A DNA stretch of 64,000 nt, taken from contig NZ_AULH01000006.1 of NCBI RefSeq assembly GCF_000425185.1, forward strand, positions 62,001-126,000. Direction: 5' to 3'. Both the position numbers and the translations under genes were made by a program. Source of the stretch: Pleomorphomonas koreensis DSM 23070. GTDB taxonomy: Bacteria > Pseudomonadota > Alphaproteobacteria > Rhizobiales > Pleomorphomonadaceae. The notes under the pieces are model-generated. The model searched no databases, was not told the DNA's origin, and worked only from the letters and a program-made list of their open reading frames with translations. Within the stretch, counting starts at the first letter, position 1. Each line of letters begins with the position of its first letter. Shown here in pieces: positions 1 to 8,615 of this stretch.

Positions 1-114
1 GCCGATGCAGAGCAGGATCAGTACCGGCAGCATGCCGGCGATCTGAATGGCGGTCCGCAGCCGGTCGGCGCGCAGAAGCGCCTGCGCATCGATGATTTTC
101 GTCGTGTTGGTCAA
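1..114 (-). CDS. Sugar ABC transporter permease, N-terminal fragment (cut by window edge)
   Basis: Only the first 38 codons are inside the window. The frame opens with a TTG start at 112-114 preceded by GGGAGG at 120-125, five bases away, which is a strong ribosome binding site. The peptide begins MTNTTKIIDAQALLRADRLR and then turns hydrophobic (IAGMLPVLILLCIG), as at the cytoplasmic N-terminus of RbsC-type permeases just before the first membrane helix. The ABC ATPase and binding protein of a ribose-type importer lie directly upstream on the same strand, so this is probably the permease of that system. The permease identity rests on context and the short hydrophobic start. Confidence 0.6.
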   Translation of the reverse strand, partial: MTNTTKIIDAQALLRADRLRTAIQIAGMLPVLILLCIG

Positions 115-153
115 CTGAACCTCCCGCGAGCATTCCGGCATTTCGCCGAAACA

Positions 154-277
154 CCGAAATGCTCCATCGTGTTGATGTCATGCGAACCGCGGTCCGCTTC
201 GCCCGGAAATGCTCTATCTCTTTGTTTTTGACGCAATTCCGGACGCAAAACCGGTTCCCACTTTTGCTGGAATTGCT
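154..277. repeat. Rhizobial-type intergenic repeat (RIME-like mosaic element)
   Basis: The gap between the permease and ATPase genes holds a block that does not look coding. It contains GAGCATTTCCGGGCGAAGCG (reverse strand), a run reading GACGCAATTCCGGACGCAAA on the plus strand, and ACCGGTTCCCACTTTTGCTG. From memory, very similar strings recur between genes in many Hyphomicrobiales genomes (RIME-like elements). Only one copy was noticed here, so repetitiveness rests on prior knowledge and not on this sequence. Confidence 0.5.
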
Positions 278-287
278 CCGGGCCTGT

Positions 288-1838
288 TCAGGCCACGGCC
301 GCGCCATCGGCGGCGCCGGTGGCATGGGCCATGATCGCTTCCTGGGTGATCGGCCGGTCCGGCGCGGCGGCGATCTCGCCGACGATCCGCCCGTCGCGCA
401 TCACCAGCACCCGGTCAGCGACGCCGATCACCTCCGGCAGCTCGCTCGAGATCATCAGGATGCCGATGCCGCGCGAGGCGAGGTCGTCGATCAGCCGGTA
501 GATCTCCGACTTGGCGCCGACGTCGACGCCGCGCGTCGGCTCGTCGAGGATCAGCACGCGCGGCTCGGTCTCCAGGAGTCGGGCAAGCAGCACCTTCTGC
601 TGGTTGCCGCCCGACAGCGCGCCGGTCCGGGCAGCGATGCCGGGCGCGCGGATCGCCAGCCTGCTCATCGCCCGCTCGGCCCGCTGGCGCGCCTTAGCGG
701 CGTTGGTGAAGCCAGCGCGGTGGGCGTCGCCGGCGGCAACGTTGATGCTGACGTTGTCGTTGATCGACATTTCGAGGAACAGGCCGAGCCGGCGCCGGTC
801 CTCGGTGAGATAGACGATGCCCGCCGCGATGGCGTCGCGCGCCTGGCGGATGTCGATCTGCCGGCCGTCGAGCGCGATGGTGCCGCGCTTGCGCGGATCG
901 GCGCCGTAGACGAGGCGGGCCAGCTCGGTCCGGCCCGAACCGACCAGCCCGGCGATGCACAGCACCTCGCCGGCCTTGAGGTCGAAGGAGCAGCCGTGGA
1001 CGCGGCTATCGTCGCCGATGTCGCGCACGGAGAGCAGCGTCCGGCGATCGGCGGCCGGCCGGTGATCCTTCCTGTAGAAGGACGAGAGGTCGCGGCCGAC
1101 CATCATCGCCACCAGCCGCTCGGCGGTGATCTCGTCGCGGCCGAGCGTGCCGACGTAGCGACCGTCGCGCAACACGCTGACGCGGTCGGACAGCGCGTAG
1201 ATCTCCTCCATGCGGTGGCTGATGTAGATGATGCCGATGCCGTGCGCCTTGAGGTCGGCGATGATCTCGTAGAGGCGCTCCGTCTCGACCGTGCTGAGCG
1301 AGGTCGTCGGCTCGTCCATCACCAGGATGCGGGCGTCCGAGGCCAGCGCGCGGGCGATCTCCACCAGTTGCCGCTCGCCGAGCGACAGGCGGGAGACCAC
1401 CGTCGACGGCGGAAAGGCGAGGCGGAGGCGGGCGAGCACGTCGCGGCAGGCGGATTCCTGCGCCTTGCGGTCGGTGAAGCCGCCGCGCTGGTGTTCGCGG
1501 CCGAGGAAGATGTTCTGCGCCACCGTCAGGTTGGGGGCCAGCGACAGCTCCTGATAGATGACGGCGATGCCCGAGGCGCGGCCGGCCTCAGGCCCGTCGA
1601 TATGGACCTCCCGGCCGTCGATCAGGATGGAACCGCCGGCGTCGGCGCGATAGGCGCCGGAGAGGATCTTCATCAGCGTCGACTTGCCGGCGCCGTTCTC
1701 GCCCATCAGCGCATGCACTTCTCCGCGCTCCACCGACAGCGAGACATCCTTGAGCGCAGCCATGCTGCCGAAGGTTTTGCTGATATGGCGCATTTCGAGA
1801 AGCGGCGCCGGCCGTCCGGAGGTTTGCTCCACGTCCAT
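288..1838 (-). CDS. Sugar ABC transporter ATP-binding protein (RbsA/MglA type)
   Basis: This 516-residue protein carries two ABC domains, the usual size and layout for the ATPase of ribose/galactose-class importers. The first Walker A motif is GENGAGKST at residues 46-54, followed by LSLGERQ and MDEPTTSL. The second half has the degenerate loop GLVGSGRTE and the intact signature LSGGNQQK followed by LDEPTRGVD, which is typical of the family. It sits between the binding protein upstream and the permease downstream. It should hydrolyse ATP at the inner membrane to drive sugar uptake. The sugar is unknown; the neighbouring kinases and aldolase suggest a ketose or polyol. ATG start at 1836-1838. 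Confidence 0.93.
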   Translation of the reverse strand: MDVEQTSGRPAPLLEMRHISKTFGSMAALKDVSLSVERGEVHALMGENGAGKSTLMKILSGAYRADAGGSILIDGREVHIDGPEAGRASGIAVIYQELSLAPNLTVAQNIFLGREHQRGGFTDRKAQESACRDVLARLRLAFPPSTVVSRLSLGERQLVEIARALASDARILVMDEPTTSLSTVETERLYEIIADLKAHGIGIIYISHRMEEIYALSDRVSVLRDGRYVGTLGRDEITAERLVAMMVGRDLSSFYRKDHRPAADRRTLLSVRDIGDDSRVHGCSFDLKAGEVLCIAGLVGSGRTELARLVYGADPRKRGTIALDGRQIDIRQARDAIAAGIVYLTEDRRRLGLFLEMSINDNVSINVAAGDAHRAGFTNAAKARQRAERAMSRLAIRAPGIAARTGALSGGNQQKVLLARLLETEPRVLILDEPTRGVDVGAKSEIYRLIDDLASRGIGILMISSELPEVIGVADRVLVMRDGRIVGEIAAAPDRPITQEAIMAHATGAADGAAVA

Positions 1839-1907
1839 TCTCCCGATCGGTCCGGTATCGAGGGAGGCCGCCGCGGCGGGGGGATGCCGCGGCGGCCGTT
1901 GCTGCCG

Positions 1908-2849
1908 TCAGCGTTCGGCGTCCCAGCCGATGTAGCTGCCGACGTTGTCGGCGGTCACCAGCTTGGTGTCGAGCAGCACCGGCTCCGACGGCTGGGCCTC
2001 GCCGCGGAAGACGGCGAGCGCCATCTCCGTCGCCTTGGCGGCCATCGCATAGGGATCCTGGGAGGAGGAGGCGACGATCCGGGTCTCGCCCGACTTGAGG
2101 GCGGCGACGACATCGGGAGCGCCGTCGACGCCGGCAATGATCATCTCCTGCCGGTTGAGCTGCTTGGCAGCGAGGTCGGCGCCGAGCGCGGTCGGGTCGT
2201 TGGCCCCGAACACGGCGTCGATATGCGGGAAGCGGGTCAGAAGGCCCTGCATGACGGCGAAGCCGCCGTCGCGCGACGCCTTGCCGTCCTGGTTGTCCGA
2301 CAGGATCTTGATGTCGGGATAGCCGGCGAAGGCCTGCTTGCAGCCGGTGACCCGATCGATGATCGAGGACACCGGCGGACCGTTGATGATGACCACCTCG
2401 CCCTTGCCCTTGAGCTGGTCGGCCAGATACTTGCAGGCGATTTCGCCGGCCTGGACGTTGTTGGTCATCACCGTGACGTCGGCGCCCTTGGCCGAGACGT
2501 CGAAGGCGCCGATGGTGATGCCGGCCGCCTTGGCCTTGGCGATCGCCGGGGCGATGGCGTTGGCGTCCACCGAGTTGATCATGATCAGGCCGACGCCGGA
2601 GGCGATGAAATTGTCGATCTGCGTCGCCTGCTTGTTGAGGTCGTAGTCGGCGCCGATGACGGTGACGTCGGCATTGGGAGCGGCCTTGGCCACGGTGTCC
2701 TTGGCGCCCGCCACCAGCGGCACGAAGAACGGATTGCCGAGCGTGCCGACGGTGATGCCGACGCGTTCGGGGACCTTGTCGGCGGCGATCGCCGGCACAG
2801 CCGCGAGCGCGAGGGCGGCGGCAGCCATGAGATGGGTTGCAGGCTTCAT
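1908..2849 (-). CDS. Periplasmic sugar-binding protein of ribose-type ABC transporter
   Basis: The protein has 313 residues from the ATG at 2847-2849, which follows GGAGGAGAGC; the longer open frame upstream of it looks non-coding. A signal peptide is clear (MKPATHLMAAAALALAAVPA then AIAAD). The body matches the Peripla_BP_4 fold: an early ITVGTLGNPFFVPL strand, DNFIASGVGLIMINSVDANA, and VFGANDPTALGA near the hinge. It delivers substrate to the membrane transporter encoded just downstream. It is likely first in the transporter operon. The ligand cannot be read from the sequence. Confidence 0.93.
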   Translation of the reverse strand: MKPATHLMAAAALALAAVPAIAADKVPERVGITVGTLGNPFFVPLVAGAKDTVAKAAPNADVTVIGADYDLNKQATQIDNFIASGVGLIMINSVDANAIAPAIAKAKAAGITIGAFDVSAKGADVTVMTNNVQAGEIACKYLADQLKGKGEVVIINGPPVSSIIDRVTGCKQAFAGYPDIKILSDNQDGKASRDGGFAVMQGLLTRFPHIDAVFGANDPTALGADLAAKQLNRQEMIIAGVDGAPDVVAALKSGETRIVASSSQDPYAMAAKATEMALAVFRGEAQPSEPVLLDTKLVTADNVGSYIGWDAER

Positions 2850-2981
2850 TGCTCTCCTCCTTGTTCGGACGGCGCGGCGCGCGATCTCGGCGGCCGGCTG
2901 TCCTTCGGCAGACACGCGGGTCTGCATTCGCGGGCGATCATGCCGAAGTTTCGGAACGACCGCGCCAAGCTCTTGTGGCGA

Positions 2982-4682
2982 TCAGGCGCCCTCCTCCCCG
3001 AGGACCTTGCCGATCGCAGCCAGCCAGACGACCACGGCTTCGGCGCCGGGATCGGGATGCCCGACCGCCCGGTCGCCGAGATAGCTCGACCGGCCGCGCC
3101 GGGACGCGATGGCGGCGGTGGCGGCCGCGCCATGGGTGGCGGCCTCGACGGCTGCCGCGTGGGCGGCGCGCGGATCGTCGCCGGCGGCGGCCAGCGCCTC
3201 GGCGGCCGGCAGCAGGGCGTCGAGCATGGTGCGGTCGCCGGGGCGGGCGTCGCCCAGCCGGGAAATGGCATCGGCGGCGGCGGCCAGCGCCTCGCCCCAC
3301 AGGGCGACGCCCTCCCCGGCCGACTGATCGGCGACGGCGGCGGCGCGCATCAGGCCGACGGCGTAGAGCGCGCCCGAGGTGCCGCCCACCGTCTTGCGGA
3401 CGACCGCAGACAGGCGCCGCAGCGCCGCCGGCCGGCCGAGGGCGCGATAATCGTCGATCCCGGCCAGGATCGCCTCGGCGCCACGGGCCAGATTGAGGCC
3501 GAGGTCGCCGTCGCCGACCGCCTGGTCGAGCGCGGTGAGGCGCGCCTCGTCGGCGATCAGCGCCCGGGCGGCCGCCTCGATGGCCGGAACAAGGCGGGGA
3601 TCGGGTTCACCGGCGCTATCCAGCGCCTCGTCGGGGCGGGCGGCCATCGCCACGGAGGGCGCGACGCTGACCGGAGCCGTCGAGACCGGCCAGGCCGAGG
3701 CGGTGGTCGGCGCGTCGAGATGGCCGAGGAGCGGGTCGTCGACGGCGAGCGCCGACAGCGAGAAGCCGGCCATGTCGAGGGCTGTCAGGAAGGCGCCCGT
3801 CCACATGCGCTCGACGCGGAGGCCGCGCGCCTCGGCGGCGCGGGCGGCCTCGCCGGCGACGATGGCCATTTCCATCGACGGCGTCGCGCCGAGATTGTTG
3901 ACCAGCAGCACGACGCGGTCGCCGGCCGCAAGGCCGCGATCGTCGAAGATGCGCTCGGCCACTGTCGAAACCAGCGCGCCGGCGGGCTGCAACCGGTCGC
4001 GGCGGACGCCGGCTTCGCCGTGGATACCGAGGCCGAATTCGATCTCGTCGTCGGCCAGCGAGAAGCTCGGCCGGCCGGCGGCCGGCACGGTGCAGGCGGT
4101 GAGGCCGACGCCCATCGAGCCGACGCCGGCGCTCACCCGCCGCGCCAGTGCGGCGACCTCGCCCAGGGAAAGGCCGGCCGCCGCGGCGGCGCCGGCCACC
4201 TTGTGGACGAGGACGGTGCCGGCGATGCCGCGCCGGCCGGCGTTGGACGCGCCGGTGGCAAGCGACACGTCGTCGGCCACGATGACCATCTCGACGGGAA
4301 TGCCCTCGGCGCGGGCGATTTCGGCGGCGAGGCCGAAATTGAGGCGGTCGCCGGTATAGGACTTGACGATCAGCAGCACGCCGGCCGGCCCGCCGACGGC
4401 GCGGATGGCCGAGAGCACGGCATCGGTCGACGGCGAGGTGAACACGTCGCCGCAGACGGCGGCGGTCAGCATGCCGGCGCCGACATAGCCGGCATGGGCC
4501 GGTTCGTGGCCGGAGCCGCCGCCGGAGACCAGCGCTACCTGACCGGAGGACCGGACCGCGTCGAGGTCGCGACGGACGATGACGCGCTCGCCTTCGATGC
4601 GGGCAAGGCCGTCCACCGACCGGACGAGGCCGTCGATCATGTCGTCGACCACGGCGCCGACGTCGTTGATCAGCTTCTTCAC
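2982..4682 (-). CDS. Fused dihydroxyacetone kinase (DhaK-DhaL), ATP-dependent type
   Basis: I chose the GTG at 4680-4682 because AGGAGG stands five bases before it and because DhaK proteins normally begin MKKLIND, as here; an in-frame ATG at 4781 lies inside the promoter and operator region. The 566-residue product has a DhaK part (GGGSGHEPAHAGYVG near the start, and the GIHGE segment whose histidine binds the substrate carbonyl covalently in the family) and a C-terminal DhaL part (VGDGDLGLNLARG Mg-ADP loop, VGGTSGALYAVGL). It phosphorylates dihydroxyacetone or a related ketose such as erythrulose or apulose. It diverges from the aldolase gene, and its promoter carries one of the GntR operator candidates. 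Confidence 0.9.
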   Translation of the reverse strand: MKKLINDVGAVVDDMIDGLVRSVDGLARIEGERVIVRRDLDAVRSSGQVALVSGGGSGHEPAHAGYVGAGMLTAAVCGDVFTSPSTDAVLSAIRAVGGPAGVLLIVKSYTGDRLNFGLAAEIARAEGIPVEMVIVADDVSLATGASNAGRRGIAGTVLVHKVAGAAAAAGLSLGEVAALARRVSAGVGSMGVGLTACTVPAAGRPSFSLADDEIEFGLGIHGEAGVRRDRLQPAGALVSTVAERIFDDRGLAAGDRVVLLVNNLGATPSMEMAIVAGEAARAAEARGLRVERMWTGAFLTALDMAGFSLSALAVDDPLLGHLDAPTTASAWPVSTAPVSVAPSVAMAARPDEALDSAGEPDPRLVPAIEAAARALIADEARLTALDQAVGDGDLGLNLARGAEAILAGIDDYRALGRPAALRRLSAVVRKTVGGTSGALYAVGLMRAAAVADQSAGEGVALWGEALAAAADAISRLGDARPGDRTMLDALLPAAEALAAAGDDPRAAHAAAVEAATHGAAATAAIASRRGRSSYLGDRAVGHPDPGAEAVVVWLAAIGKVLGEEGA

Positions 4683-4741
4683 GCCTTCCTCCTCGTCCAC
4701 CGGTGAGCCACGGCGTTGCGTGGTCCTCCTCACCGTCATGT

Positions 4742-4753
4742 TTGTACGGACAA
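4742..4753. promoter_or_regulatory. Operator candidate 1 (12-bp palindrome) of the GntR repressor
   Basis: TTGTACGGACAA is the exact reverse complement of the site at 4829-4840. It begins five bases downstream of the -10 element of the promoter for the fused dihydroxyacetone kinase gene, where a bound repressor would block transcription. The local GntR gene has a near match in its own leader at 7851-7862. Confidence 0.7.
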
Positions 4754-4758
4754 GACGG

Positions 4759-4788
4759 ACGATACGTTCGGTACTGAACAATTGTCAA
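4759..4788 (-). promoter_or_regulatory. Sigma-70 type promoter of the dihydroxyacetone kinase gene
   Basis: On the minus strand a perfect -35 TTGACA (4783-4788) and a -10 TATCGT (4759-4764) are separated by 18 bases. The operator candidate at 4742-4753 covers the expected transcription start. The leader to the GTG start is about 70 bases. Confidence 0.6.
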
Positions 4789-4795
4789 GACGGTA

Positions 4796-4824
4796 TTGAC
4801 GCCTCGGGACGCAAAAGGTACAGC
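4796..4824 (+). promoter_or_regulatory. Candidate promoter of the aldolase-FGGY kinase pair
   Basis: TTGACG (4796-4801) and TACAGC (4819-4824) are separated by 17 bases. The -10 match is modest, but the arrangement mirrors the divergent promoter: the operator at 4829-4840 begins four bases after the -10 element. Confidence 0.45.
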
Positions 4825-4828
4825 TATT

Positions 4829-4840
4829 TTGTCCGTACAA
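4829..4840. promoter_or_regulatory. Operator candidate 2 (12-bp palindrome) of the GntR repressor
   Basis: TTGTCCGTACAA is identical to the reverse complement of the site at 4742-4753. It lies at the expected start of transcription for the aldolase gene. With its partner it frames the divergent promoter region symmetrically, 87 bases apart. Confidence 0.7.
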
Positions 4841-4941
4841 TACCGACAAACGACGAGCCGCGTCCCCTTCGAGGAATGGCGACGCCGGATCAGCGCTTCA
4901 AACGGTCCTCCGCCAGGACCCGCAAAACGAGGAGATGAACC

Positions 4942-5739
4942 ATGGCCCAACACCGGCTCTCGACGAGCTACCGCATGAACCGGCTTTTCCACGAGGACCG
5001 GGCGGCGCTGATCGTGCCGGTCGACCACGGCGTCGTCTGGGGCCGCGTTCCAGCCCTCGAAGCGCCCGTCGACGTGATCAAGAGCTACATGCAGGAGGAC
5101 GTCACCGGCTTCATGGTGACCACCGGCATCGTCCGCGCCACCGAAGCCCTCCTGGCCCGCCAGTCGCAGTTCGCCCGCGTGCTGGCCATCGACGCCTTCT
5201 GGTCGACCAAGACGCCCGACAAGGGCACCGGCACCATCGTCGCCCGGCTGGAGGACGCCGTCCGCCTCGGCGTCGACTGCGTCAAGCTGCTCTTGCCCTG
5301 GAACGTCTCCGACGAGGAGAAGATCCTCTACTGCGAGCGCATCGGCAACGTGATCTCCGAGGCCGCCAAGTGGGAGATGCCGGTGATGGTCGAGCCGGTG
5401 CTGCTGGCGGTGCCGCGCTCGCCGGAGGTGGTCAAGCAGGAGATCGAGGTGGCGCGTATCGCCTTCGACCTCGGCGCCGACATCATCAAGATCACCTTCC
5501 CCGGCGCCGAGGAAACCGCCCGCCTCGTCGAGGAGCTGCGCATTCCGATCGTGGTGGCCGGCGGCGCGCTGTCCGGCGACAGCAAGTCGACGCTGACCGA
5601 TTCGGAAGAGGTGATCCGGGCCGGCGCCCAGGGCCTGGTCATCGGCCGCAAGGTCTGGCAGCGGCCGGAGGCGGAAGCCAAGGAAACGATCCGCGAACTG
5701 GCGCGCATCACCCGCCGGCACTATACCCGCCACTGGTAA
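4942..5739 (+). CDS. DhnA/LsrF-type class I aldolase
   Basis: This 265-residue TIM-barrel protein belongs to the DeoC/LacD/DhnA aldolase group. Visible landmarks are VPVDHGVVWG near residue 26, the strand DIIKITFPG whose lysine is the expected Schiff-base residue, and the phosphate-binding end IVVAGGALSGDSKS and GLVIGRKVWQ. Family members cleave phosphorylated ketoses or, in LsrF, thiolyse phospho-autoinducer-2. A GAGGAG site precedes the ATG. It is followed after 12 bases by a sugar kinase, so the likely order is kinase first, then cleavage, with any dihydroxyacetone product going to the divergent kinase. The exact substrate is unknown. Confidence 0.82.
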   Translation: MAQHRLSTSYRMNRLFHEDRAALIVPVDHGVVWGRVPALEAPVDVIKSYMQEDVTGFMVTTGIVRATEALLARQSQFARVLAIDAFWSTKTPDKGTGTIVARLEDAVRLGVDCVKLLLPWNVSDEEKILYCERIGNVISEAAKWEMPVMVEPVLLAVPRSPEVVKQEIEVARIAFDLGADIIKITFPGAEETARLVEELRIPIVVAGGALSGDSKSTLTDSEEVIRAGAQGLVIGRKVWQRPEAEAKETIRELARITRRHYTRHW

Positions 5740-5751
5740 GGAGAGGGCGCG

Positions 5752-7077
5752 ATGTCCGGGCTGTATTGCGGTGTCGACGTCGGCTCGACCAACATCAAGG
5801 TGGTGCTGGTCGACGAGGCGGCGGGCGTTATTGCCCGTCGCCGCCGCCCGACGCCACGCCTCGGACGGGATGCGCCGAACGCGCGGGCCGGCGAAGCCGA
5901 CCCGCTCGTCCTGCTGCGGGCGCTCGAAGACATGATCATCGACGCCTGGCAGGACGCCGCCGGCGGCCGGCCGATTTCGGCCATCGCCGCCGCCGGGGTG
6001 GGCGAGGACGGATGCCTGGTCGACGCCGCCTTGCGGCCGCTCTCCACCGTCATTCCCTGGTTCGACGACCGCGCCGCCGCCGAGGCGGATGAACTCGCAG
6101 CCGGTCATGACTGCGCGGATGTCACCGGCCTCGCCTTCGAGCCGACCCGCACCGCCGCCAAATGGCTGTGGATCGCCCGTCACCGACCCGTGCCGGAGGC
6201 CGCCGGCTGGATCGCCCTCACCGATTTTCCGGCCGCTTCGTGGTCGGGACGGGCGTTCCTCAGCGAGACGCTGGCCGCCCGCACCGCCTGCTACGACATT
6301 GCCGCCCGCGCCTTCCGCGACGACCTCCTCGCGGCGGCGCGGGCGCCGGCGCTGCCGCCGGTGCTGCCGGCCGGCGAGACGGTCGGCATCATGCGGCCGG
6401 GGCGTCTCACGGAAGCCGGGGCGGCCACCGCCGCCACCCGGCTGGTCGCCGGCGGGCATGACCATCCGGTCGCCGCCTCGGTCGCCCACCGCCTCGATCC
6501 GGCGGCTATCGTCGATTCGCTCGGTACCGCCGAGCTGGTCTATGGCGAGACCGATCGTTCCGTCCCGCCAAGACCGGACATCGTCCGCTCGGTTTCCGTG
6601 CTGCGCCGCGGCCGCGAGGCCCGCTTCAAGGTGTTCGAGTTCGCGGCGGCGCTGGCGCCGCTCAGGATTGCGACGCCGACGGGCGATCTGCTCTCCGACC
6701 TCTTTGCCGCCGCCGAAATTCCCGTCGATACGGCGCCGGCCATCGATCCGACCGATCATGCGGCGGTGGCCGCCGCCCTTGCCAGCGCCGACGAGCGGGG
6801 TGCCCGCCGCATCGCGGCGGCCGTGCTCGTCGCCTGCGCCCGGATCACCGCCGGCATCCTGGACGACCTCGCCGCCTCCGGCGTCGGCGACGGTCCGCTG
6901 TTTGCGACCGGCGGCTGGAGCCGCTCCGACGCGCTGATGCGCCTCCGCGCCGACGTTCTCGGTCGTCCGATCCGCCGCATCGACGAGCCCGAACTCGCCG
7001 CCCTCGGCGCGGCACTGATCGCCGGCGCCCGGCCGGATCTCGCACGCATGCTGAAAGTGGGCGAGATCGTCGCCTGA
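5752..7077 (+). CDS. FGGY-family carbohydrate kinase
   Basis: The 441-residue protein starts with the nucleotide-binding signature GVDVGSTNIKVVLVD and has the second-domain signature FATGGWSRSDALMRL with ALGAAL near its end, as in xylulokinase- and LsrK-type kinases. It is slightly short for the family (usually 480-520). It probably phosphorylates the imported sugar or polyol in the cytoplasm before cleavage by the adjacent aldolase. AAGGAG precedes the ATG. Its stop is six bases from the convergent stop of the GntR gene, with no obvious terminator between. Confidence 0.85.
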   Translation: MSGLYCGVDVGSTNIKVVLVDEAAGVIARRRRPTPRLGRDAPNARAGEADPLVLLRALEDMIIDAWQDAAGGRPISAIAAAGVGEDGCLVDAALRPLSTVIPWFDDRAAAEADELAAGHDCADVTGLAFEPTRTAAKWLWIARHRPVPEAAGWIALTDFPAASWSGRAFLSETLAARTACYDIAARAFRDDLLAAARAPALPPVLPAGETVGIMRPGRLTEAGAATAATRLVAGGHDHPVAASVAHRLDPAAIVDSLGTAELVYGETDRSVPPRPDIVRSVSVLRRGREARFKVFEFAAALAPLRIATPTGDLLSDLFAAAEIPVDTAPAIDPTDHAAVAAALASADERGARRIAAAVLVACARITAGILDDLAASGVGDGPLFATGGWSRSDALMRLRADVLGRPIRRIDEPELAALGAALIAGARPDLARMLKVGEIVA

Positions 7078-7083
7078 AGCGCC

Positions 7084-7833
7084 TCAGTCGCCGTCCATCG
7101 CCTGCGCCTCGACCGCGATGGTCACCACGTCGGAGCGGGCGTAGGAGCGGTAATAGTCGAACGGCCGGCCGTCGGCGCCGCGCGACAGCGAGCGGATGAG
7201 CAGCACCGGATCCCGCACGTCGAGGCCCAGGAAGCGGGCCGGCAGTTCCGGCGCGCCGACGGCTGCCACCTCGCGACGGGCGCTGGAAATCCGGTAGCCG
7301 GCAGCCCTGAGGGTCTGATTGAGCGACTGGGTGCCGCGCAGCACGTCGGTGCCGGCCAGCGCCGCGCCGACTTCCGGCGGCATGAAGTTGGTCGAATAGA
7401 CGGCCGGCTTGCCGTCGAGACAGCGGAGCCGCTCCAGGATGAAGCCGGCGGCGCCCGGTTCGAGGCCGAGGGCGTCGCTCGCCTCGCGCGGCAAGGGTTC
7501 GAGGCCGCTGCGGAATACGGTCGTGTCGACGGTGCGCGTGCCGTCGACCTCCGTCTCGAAGAAGCCGCGCGTCACCTGCAACATCCAGTCGCCGCCGCTC
7601 TGCTCGGCGACGAAGGCACCGCGCCTTGGAATCATCCGGATCAGCCCCTGCTCCTGCAACGAGCGCAGCGTCTCGCGCACGGTGGAGCGGGACAGATCGA
7701 AGGTGCGGCAGAGGTCGCTCTCCGACGGCAGGCGCTGGCCCGGCGACAGCTCCTTCGAGCGGATGCGCTGTTCGAGGATGTGGCCGAGCTGCTGGTAATA
7801 CGGCTCGGCGGAGGTGCGATTGATGGCGTCCAT
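7084..7833 (-). CDS. GntR-family (HutC/UTRA) transcriptional repressor of the sugar cluster
   Basis: The first 75 residues form a GntR winged helix (PSESDLCRTFDLSRSTVRET, then LRSLQEQGLIRMIPRRGAFV). Residues from about 90 to the end form a UTRA effector domain, which in this class binds sugar phosphates or similar ligands. The gene is convergent to the FGGY kinase. A sequence matching its presumed operator lies in its own leader, so autoregulation is likely. The same palindrome occurs twice in the divergent kinase/aldolase promoter region. Confidence 0.9.
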   Translation of the reverse strand: MDAINRTSAEPYYQQLGHILEQRIRSKELSPGQRLPSESDLCRTFDLSRSTVRETLRSLQEQGLIRMIPRRGAFVAEQSGGDWMLQVTRGFFETEVDGTRTVDTTVFRSGLEPLPREASDALGLEPGAAGFILERLRCLDGKPAVYSTNFMPPEVGAALAGTDVLRGTQSLNQTLRAAGYRISSARREVAAVGAPELPARFLGLDVRDPVLLIRSLSRGADGRPFDYYRSYARSDVVTIAVEAQAMDGD

Positions 7834-7850
7834 GATACCGGCTGTCTGGT

Positions 7851-7862
7851 TTGTCCGGACGA
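7851..7862. promoter_or_regulatory. Operator candidate 3, in the leader of the GntR gene
   Basis: TTGTCCGGACGA is one base away from the perfect palindrome TTGTCCGGACAA and matches 10 of 12 positions of the site at 4829-4840. It ends 18 bases upstream of the GntR start codon. On the minus strand it directly follows a TAGATT that could act as a -10 element. Confidence 0.6.
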
Positions 7863-8019
7863 AATCTACATCACCGGCAAGCCGTTGAATAGATTGGACG
7901 GCCCATGTCGGGCGAAAACCCGGCCGGCCGTGCCCTGCCGTCTCCCGGCATTCTCACGCTCGCCACCACAGGGTATTGCGGCTATCCTCCCGGCCGATGC
8001 AACCGGAGAGGAGATATCC

Positions 8020-8442
8020 ATGTCGCAGACCCGCGTTCGTCCGATGGGCGCCACCGCCAGCCTCGACCGCAACGGTCGCGGCAACGTCGTCGCCAAGTCC
8101 GGCGCCAGCCTGCCGCTGGCCGGCTCGCCGTCGATGGAGGGGCTCAACCCGCTGGAGTTGCTCGACGCCTCGCTGGCCGGCTGCCTCGCCCTCAGCATCC
8201 GCATCGCCGCCCGCAACCTCGGCCTGTCCGACCGGCTCGGCAACGTCGCCGTCGAGGTGATCGGCGCCAAGGCGGCGGAGCCGCCGTCGCGCATCGCCCG
8301 CCAGACCTGCCGCTACGCCATCGAGGGCGATTTCAACGACGCCGAACGGCGGTCGCTGATCGAGGAGGCGCACAAGGTCTGCACCATCGGCAACAGCTAT
8401 CACGCGGCGATCGACATCGTTGACGGCGAACCGCTGGCCTGA
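8020..8442 (+). CDS. OsmC/Ohr family peroxiredoxin-like protein
   Basis: The 140-residue product has both conserved OsmC cysteines, in SLAGCLALSIRIA and in HKVCTIGNSYHAA. Proteins of this family reduce organic hydroperoxides with a pair of reactive thiols in the cytoplasm. The start is the ATG at 8020, six bases after GGAGAGGAG; upstream sequence in the same frame overlaps the divergent GntR leader and looks non-coding. It stands alone between the sugar cluster and the peptide transporter. Whether it is OsmC, Ohr or the YhfA-like branch is uncertain. Confidence 0.85.
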   Translation: MSQTRVRPMGATASLDRNGRGNVVAKSGASLPLAGSPSMEGLNPLELLDASLAGCLALSIRIAARNLGLSDRLGNVAVEVIGAKAAEPPSRIARQTCRYAIEGDFNDAERRSLIEEAHKVCTIGNSYHAAIDIVDGEPLA

Positions 8443-8615
8443 GCTTGTCTATGGGTGTGCATAGAGGTAAAATAATCCGGAGTATCGGCGTTCGACGCAA
8501 ACCTGTTTCCGGGCGGCCGGCCATTTGAGACGGCTCCGACATTCTCATTTCCCCTGCCTCGGCTAGACTGGCCGCCACGACGCCGCACCAGTCGGCCGCA
8601 TCCGAGGAGACGATC

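Noticed and set aside
2861-2872. TTGTTCGGACGG just before the sugar-binding protein ribosome site as a fourth GntR operator
   Set aside because: It matches the ideal palindrome at only 9 of 12 positions and one arm is lost. It may still be a weak site but was not counted.
159-4706. A 1515-codon open frame on the plus strand across the left sugar cluster
   Set aside because: It is antisense to recognised transporter and kinase genes, has no family signature and low-complexity composition. It is an effect of high GC at third positions. The same holds for long frames at 3616-6759 (minus), 8400-9857 (minus), 13605-16691 (plus) and 21832-23301 (minus).
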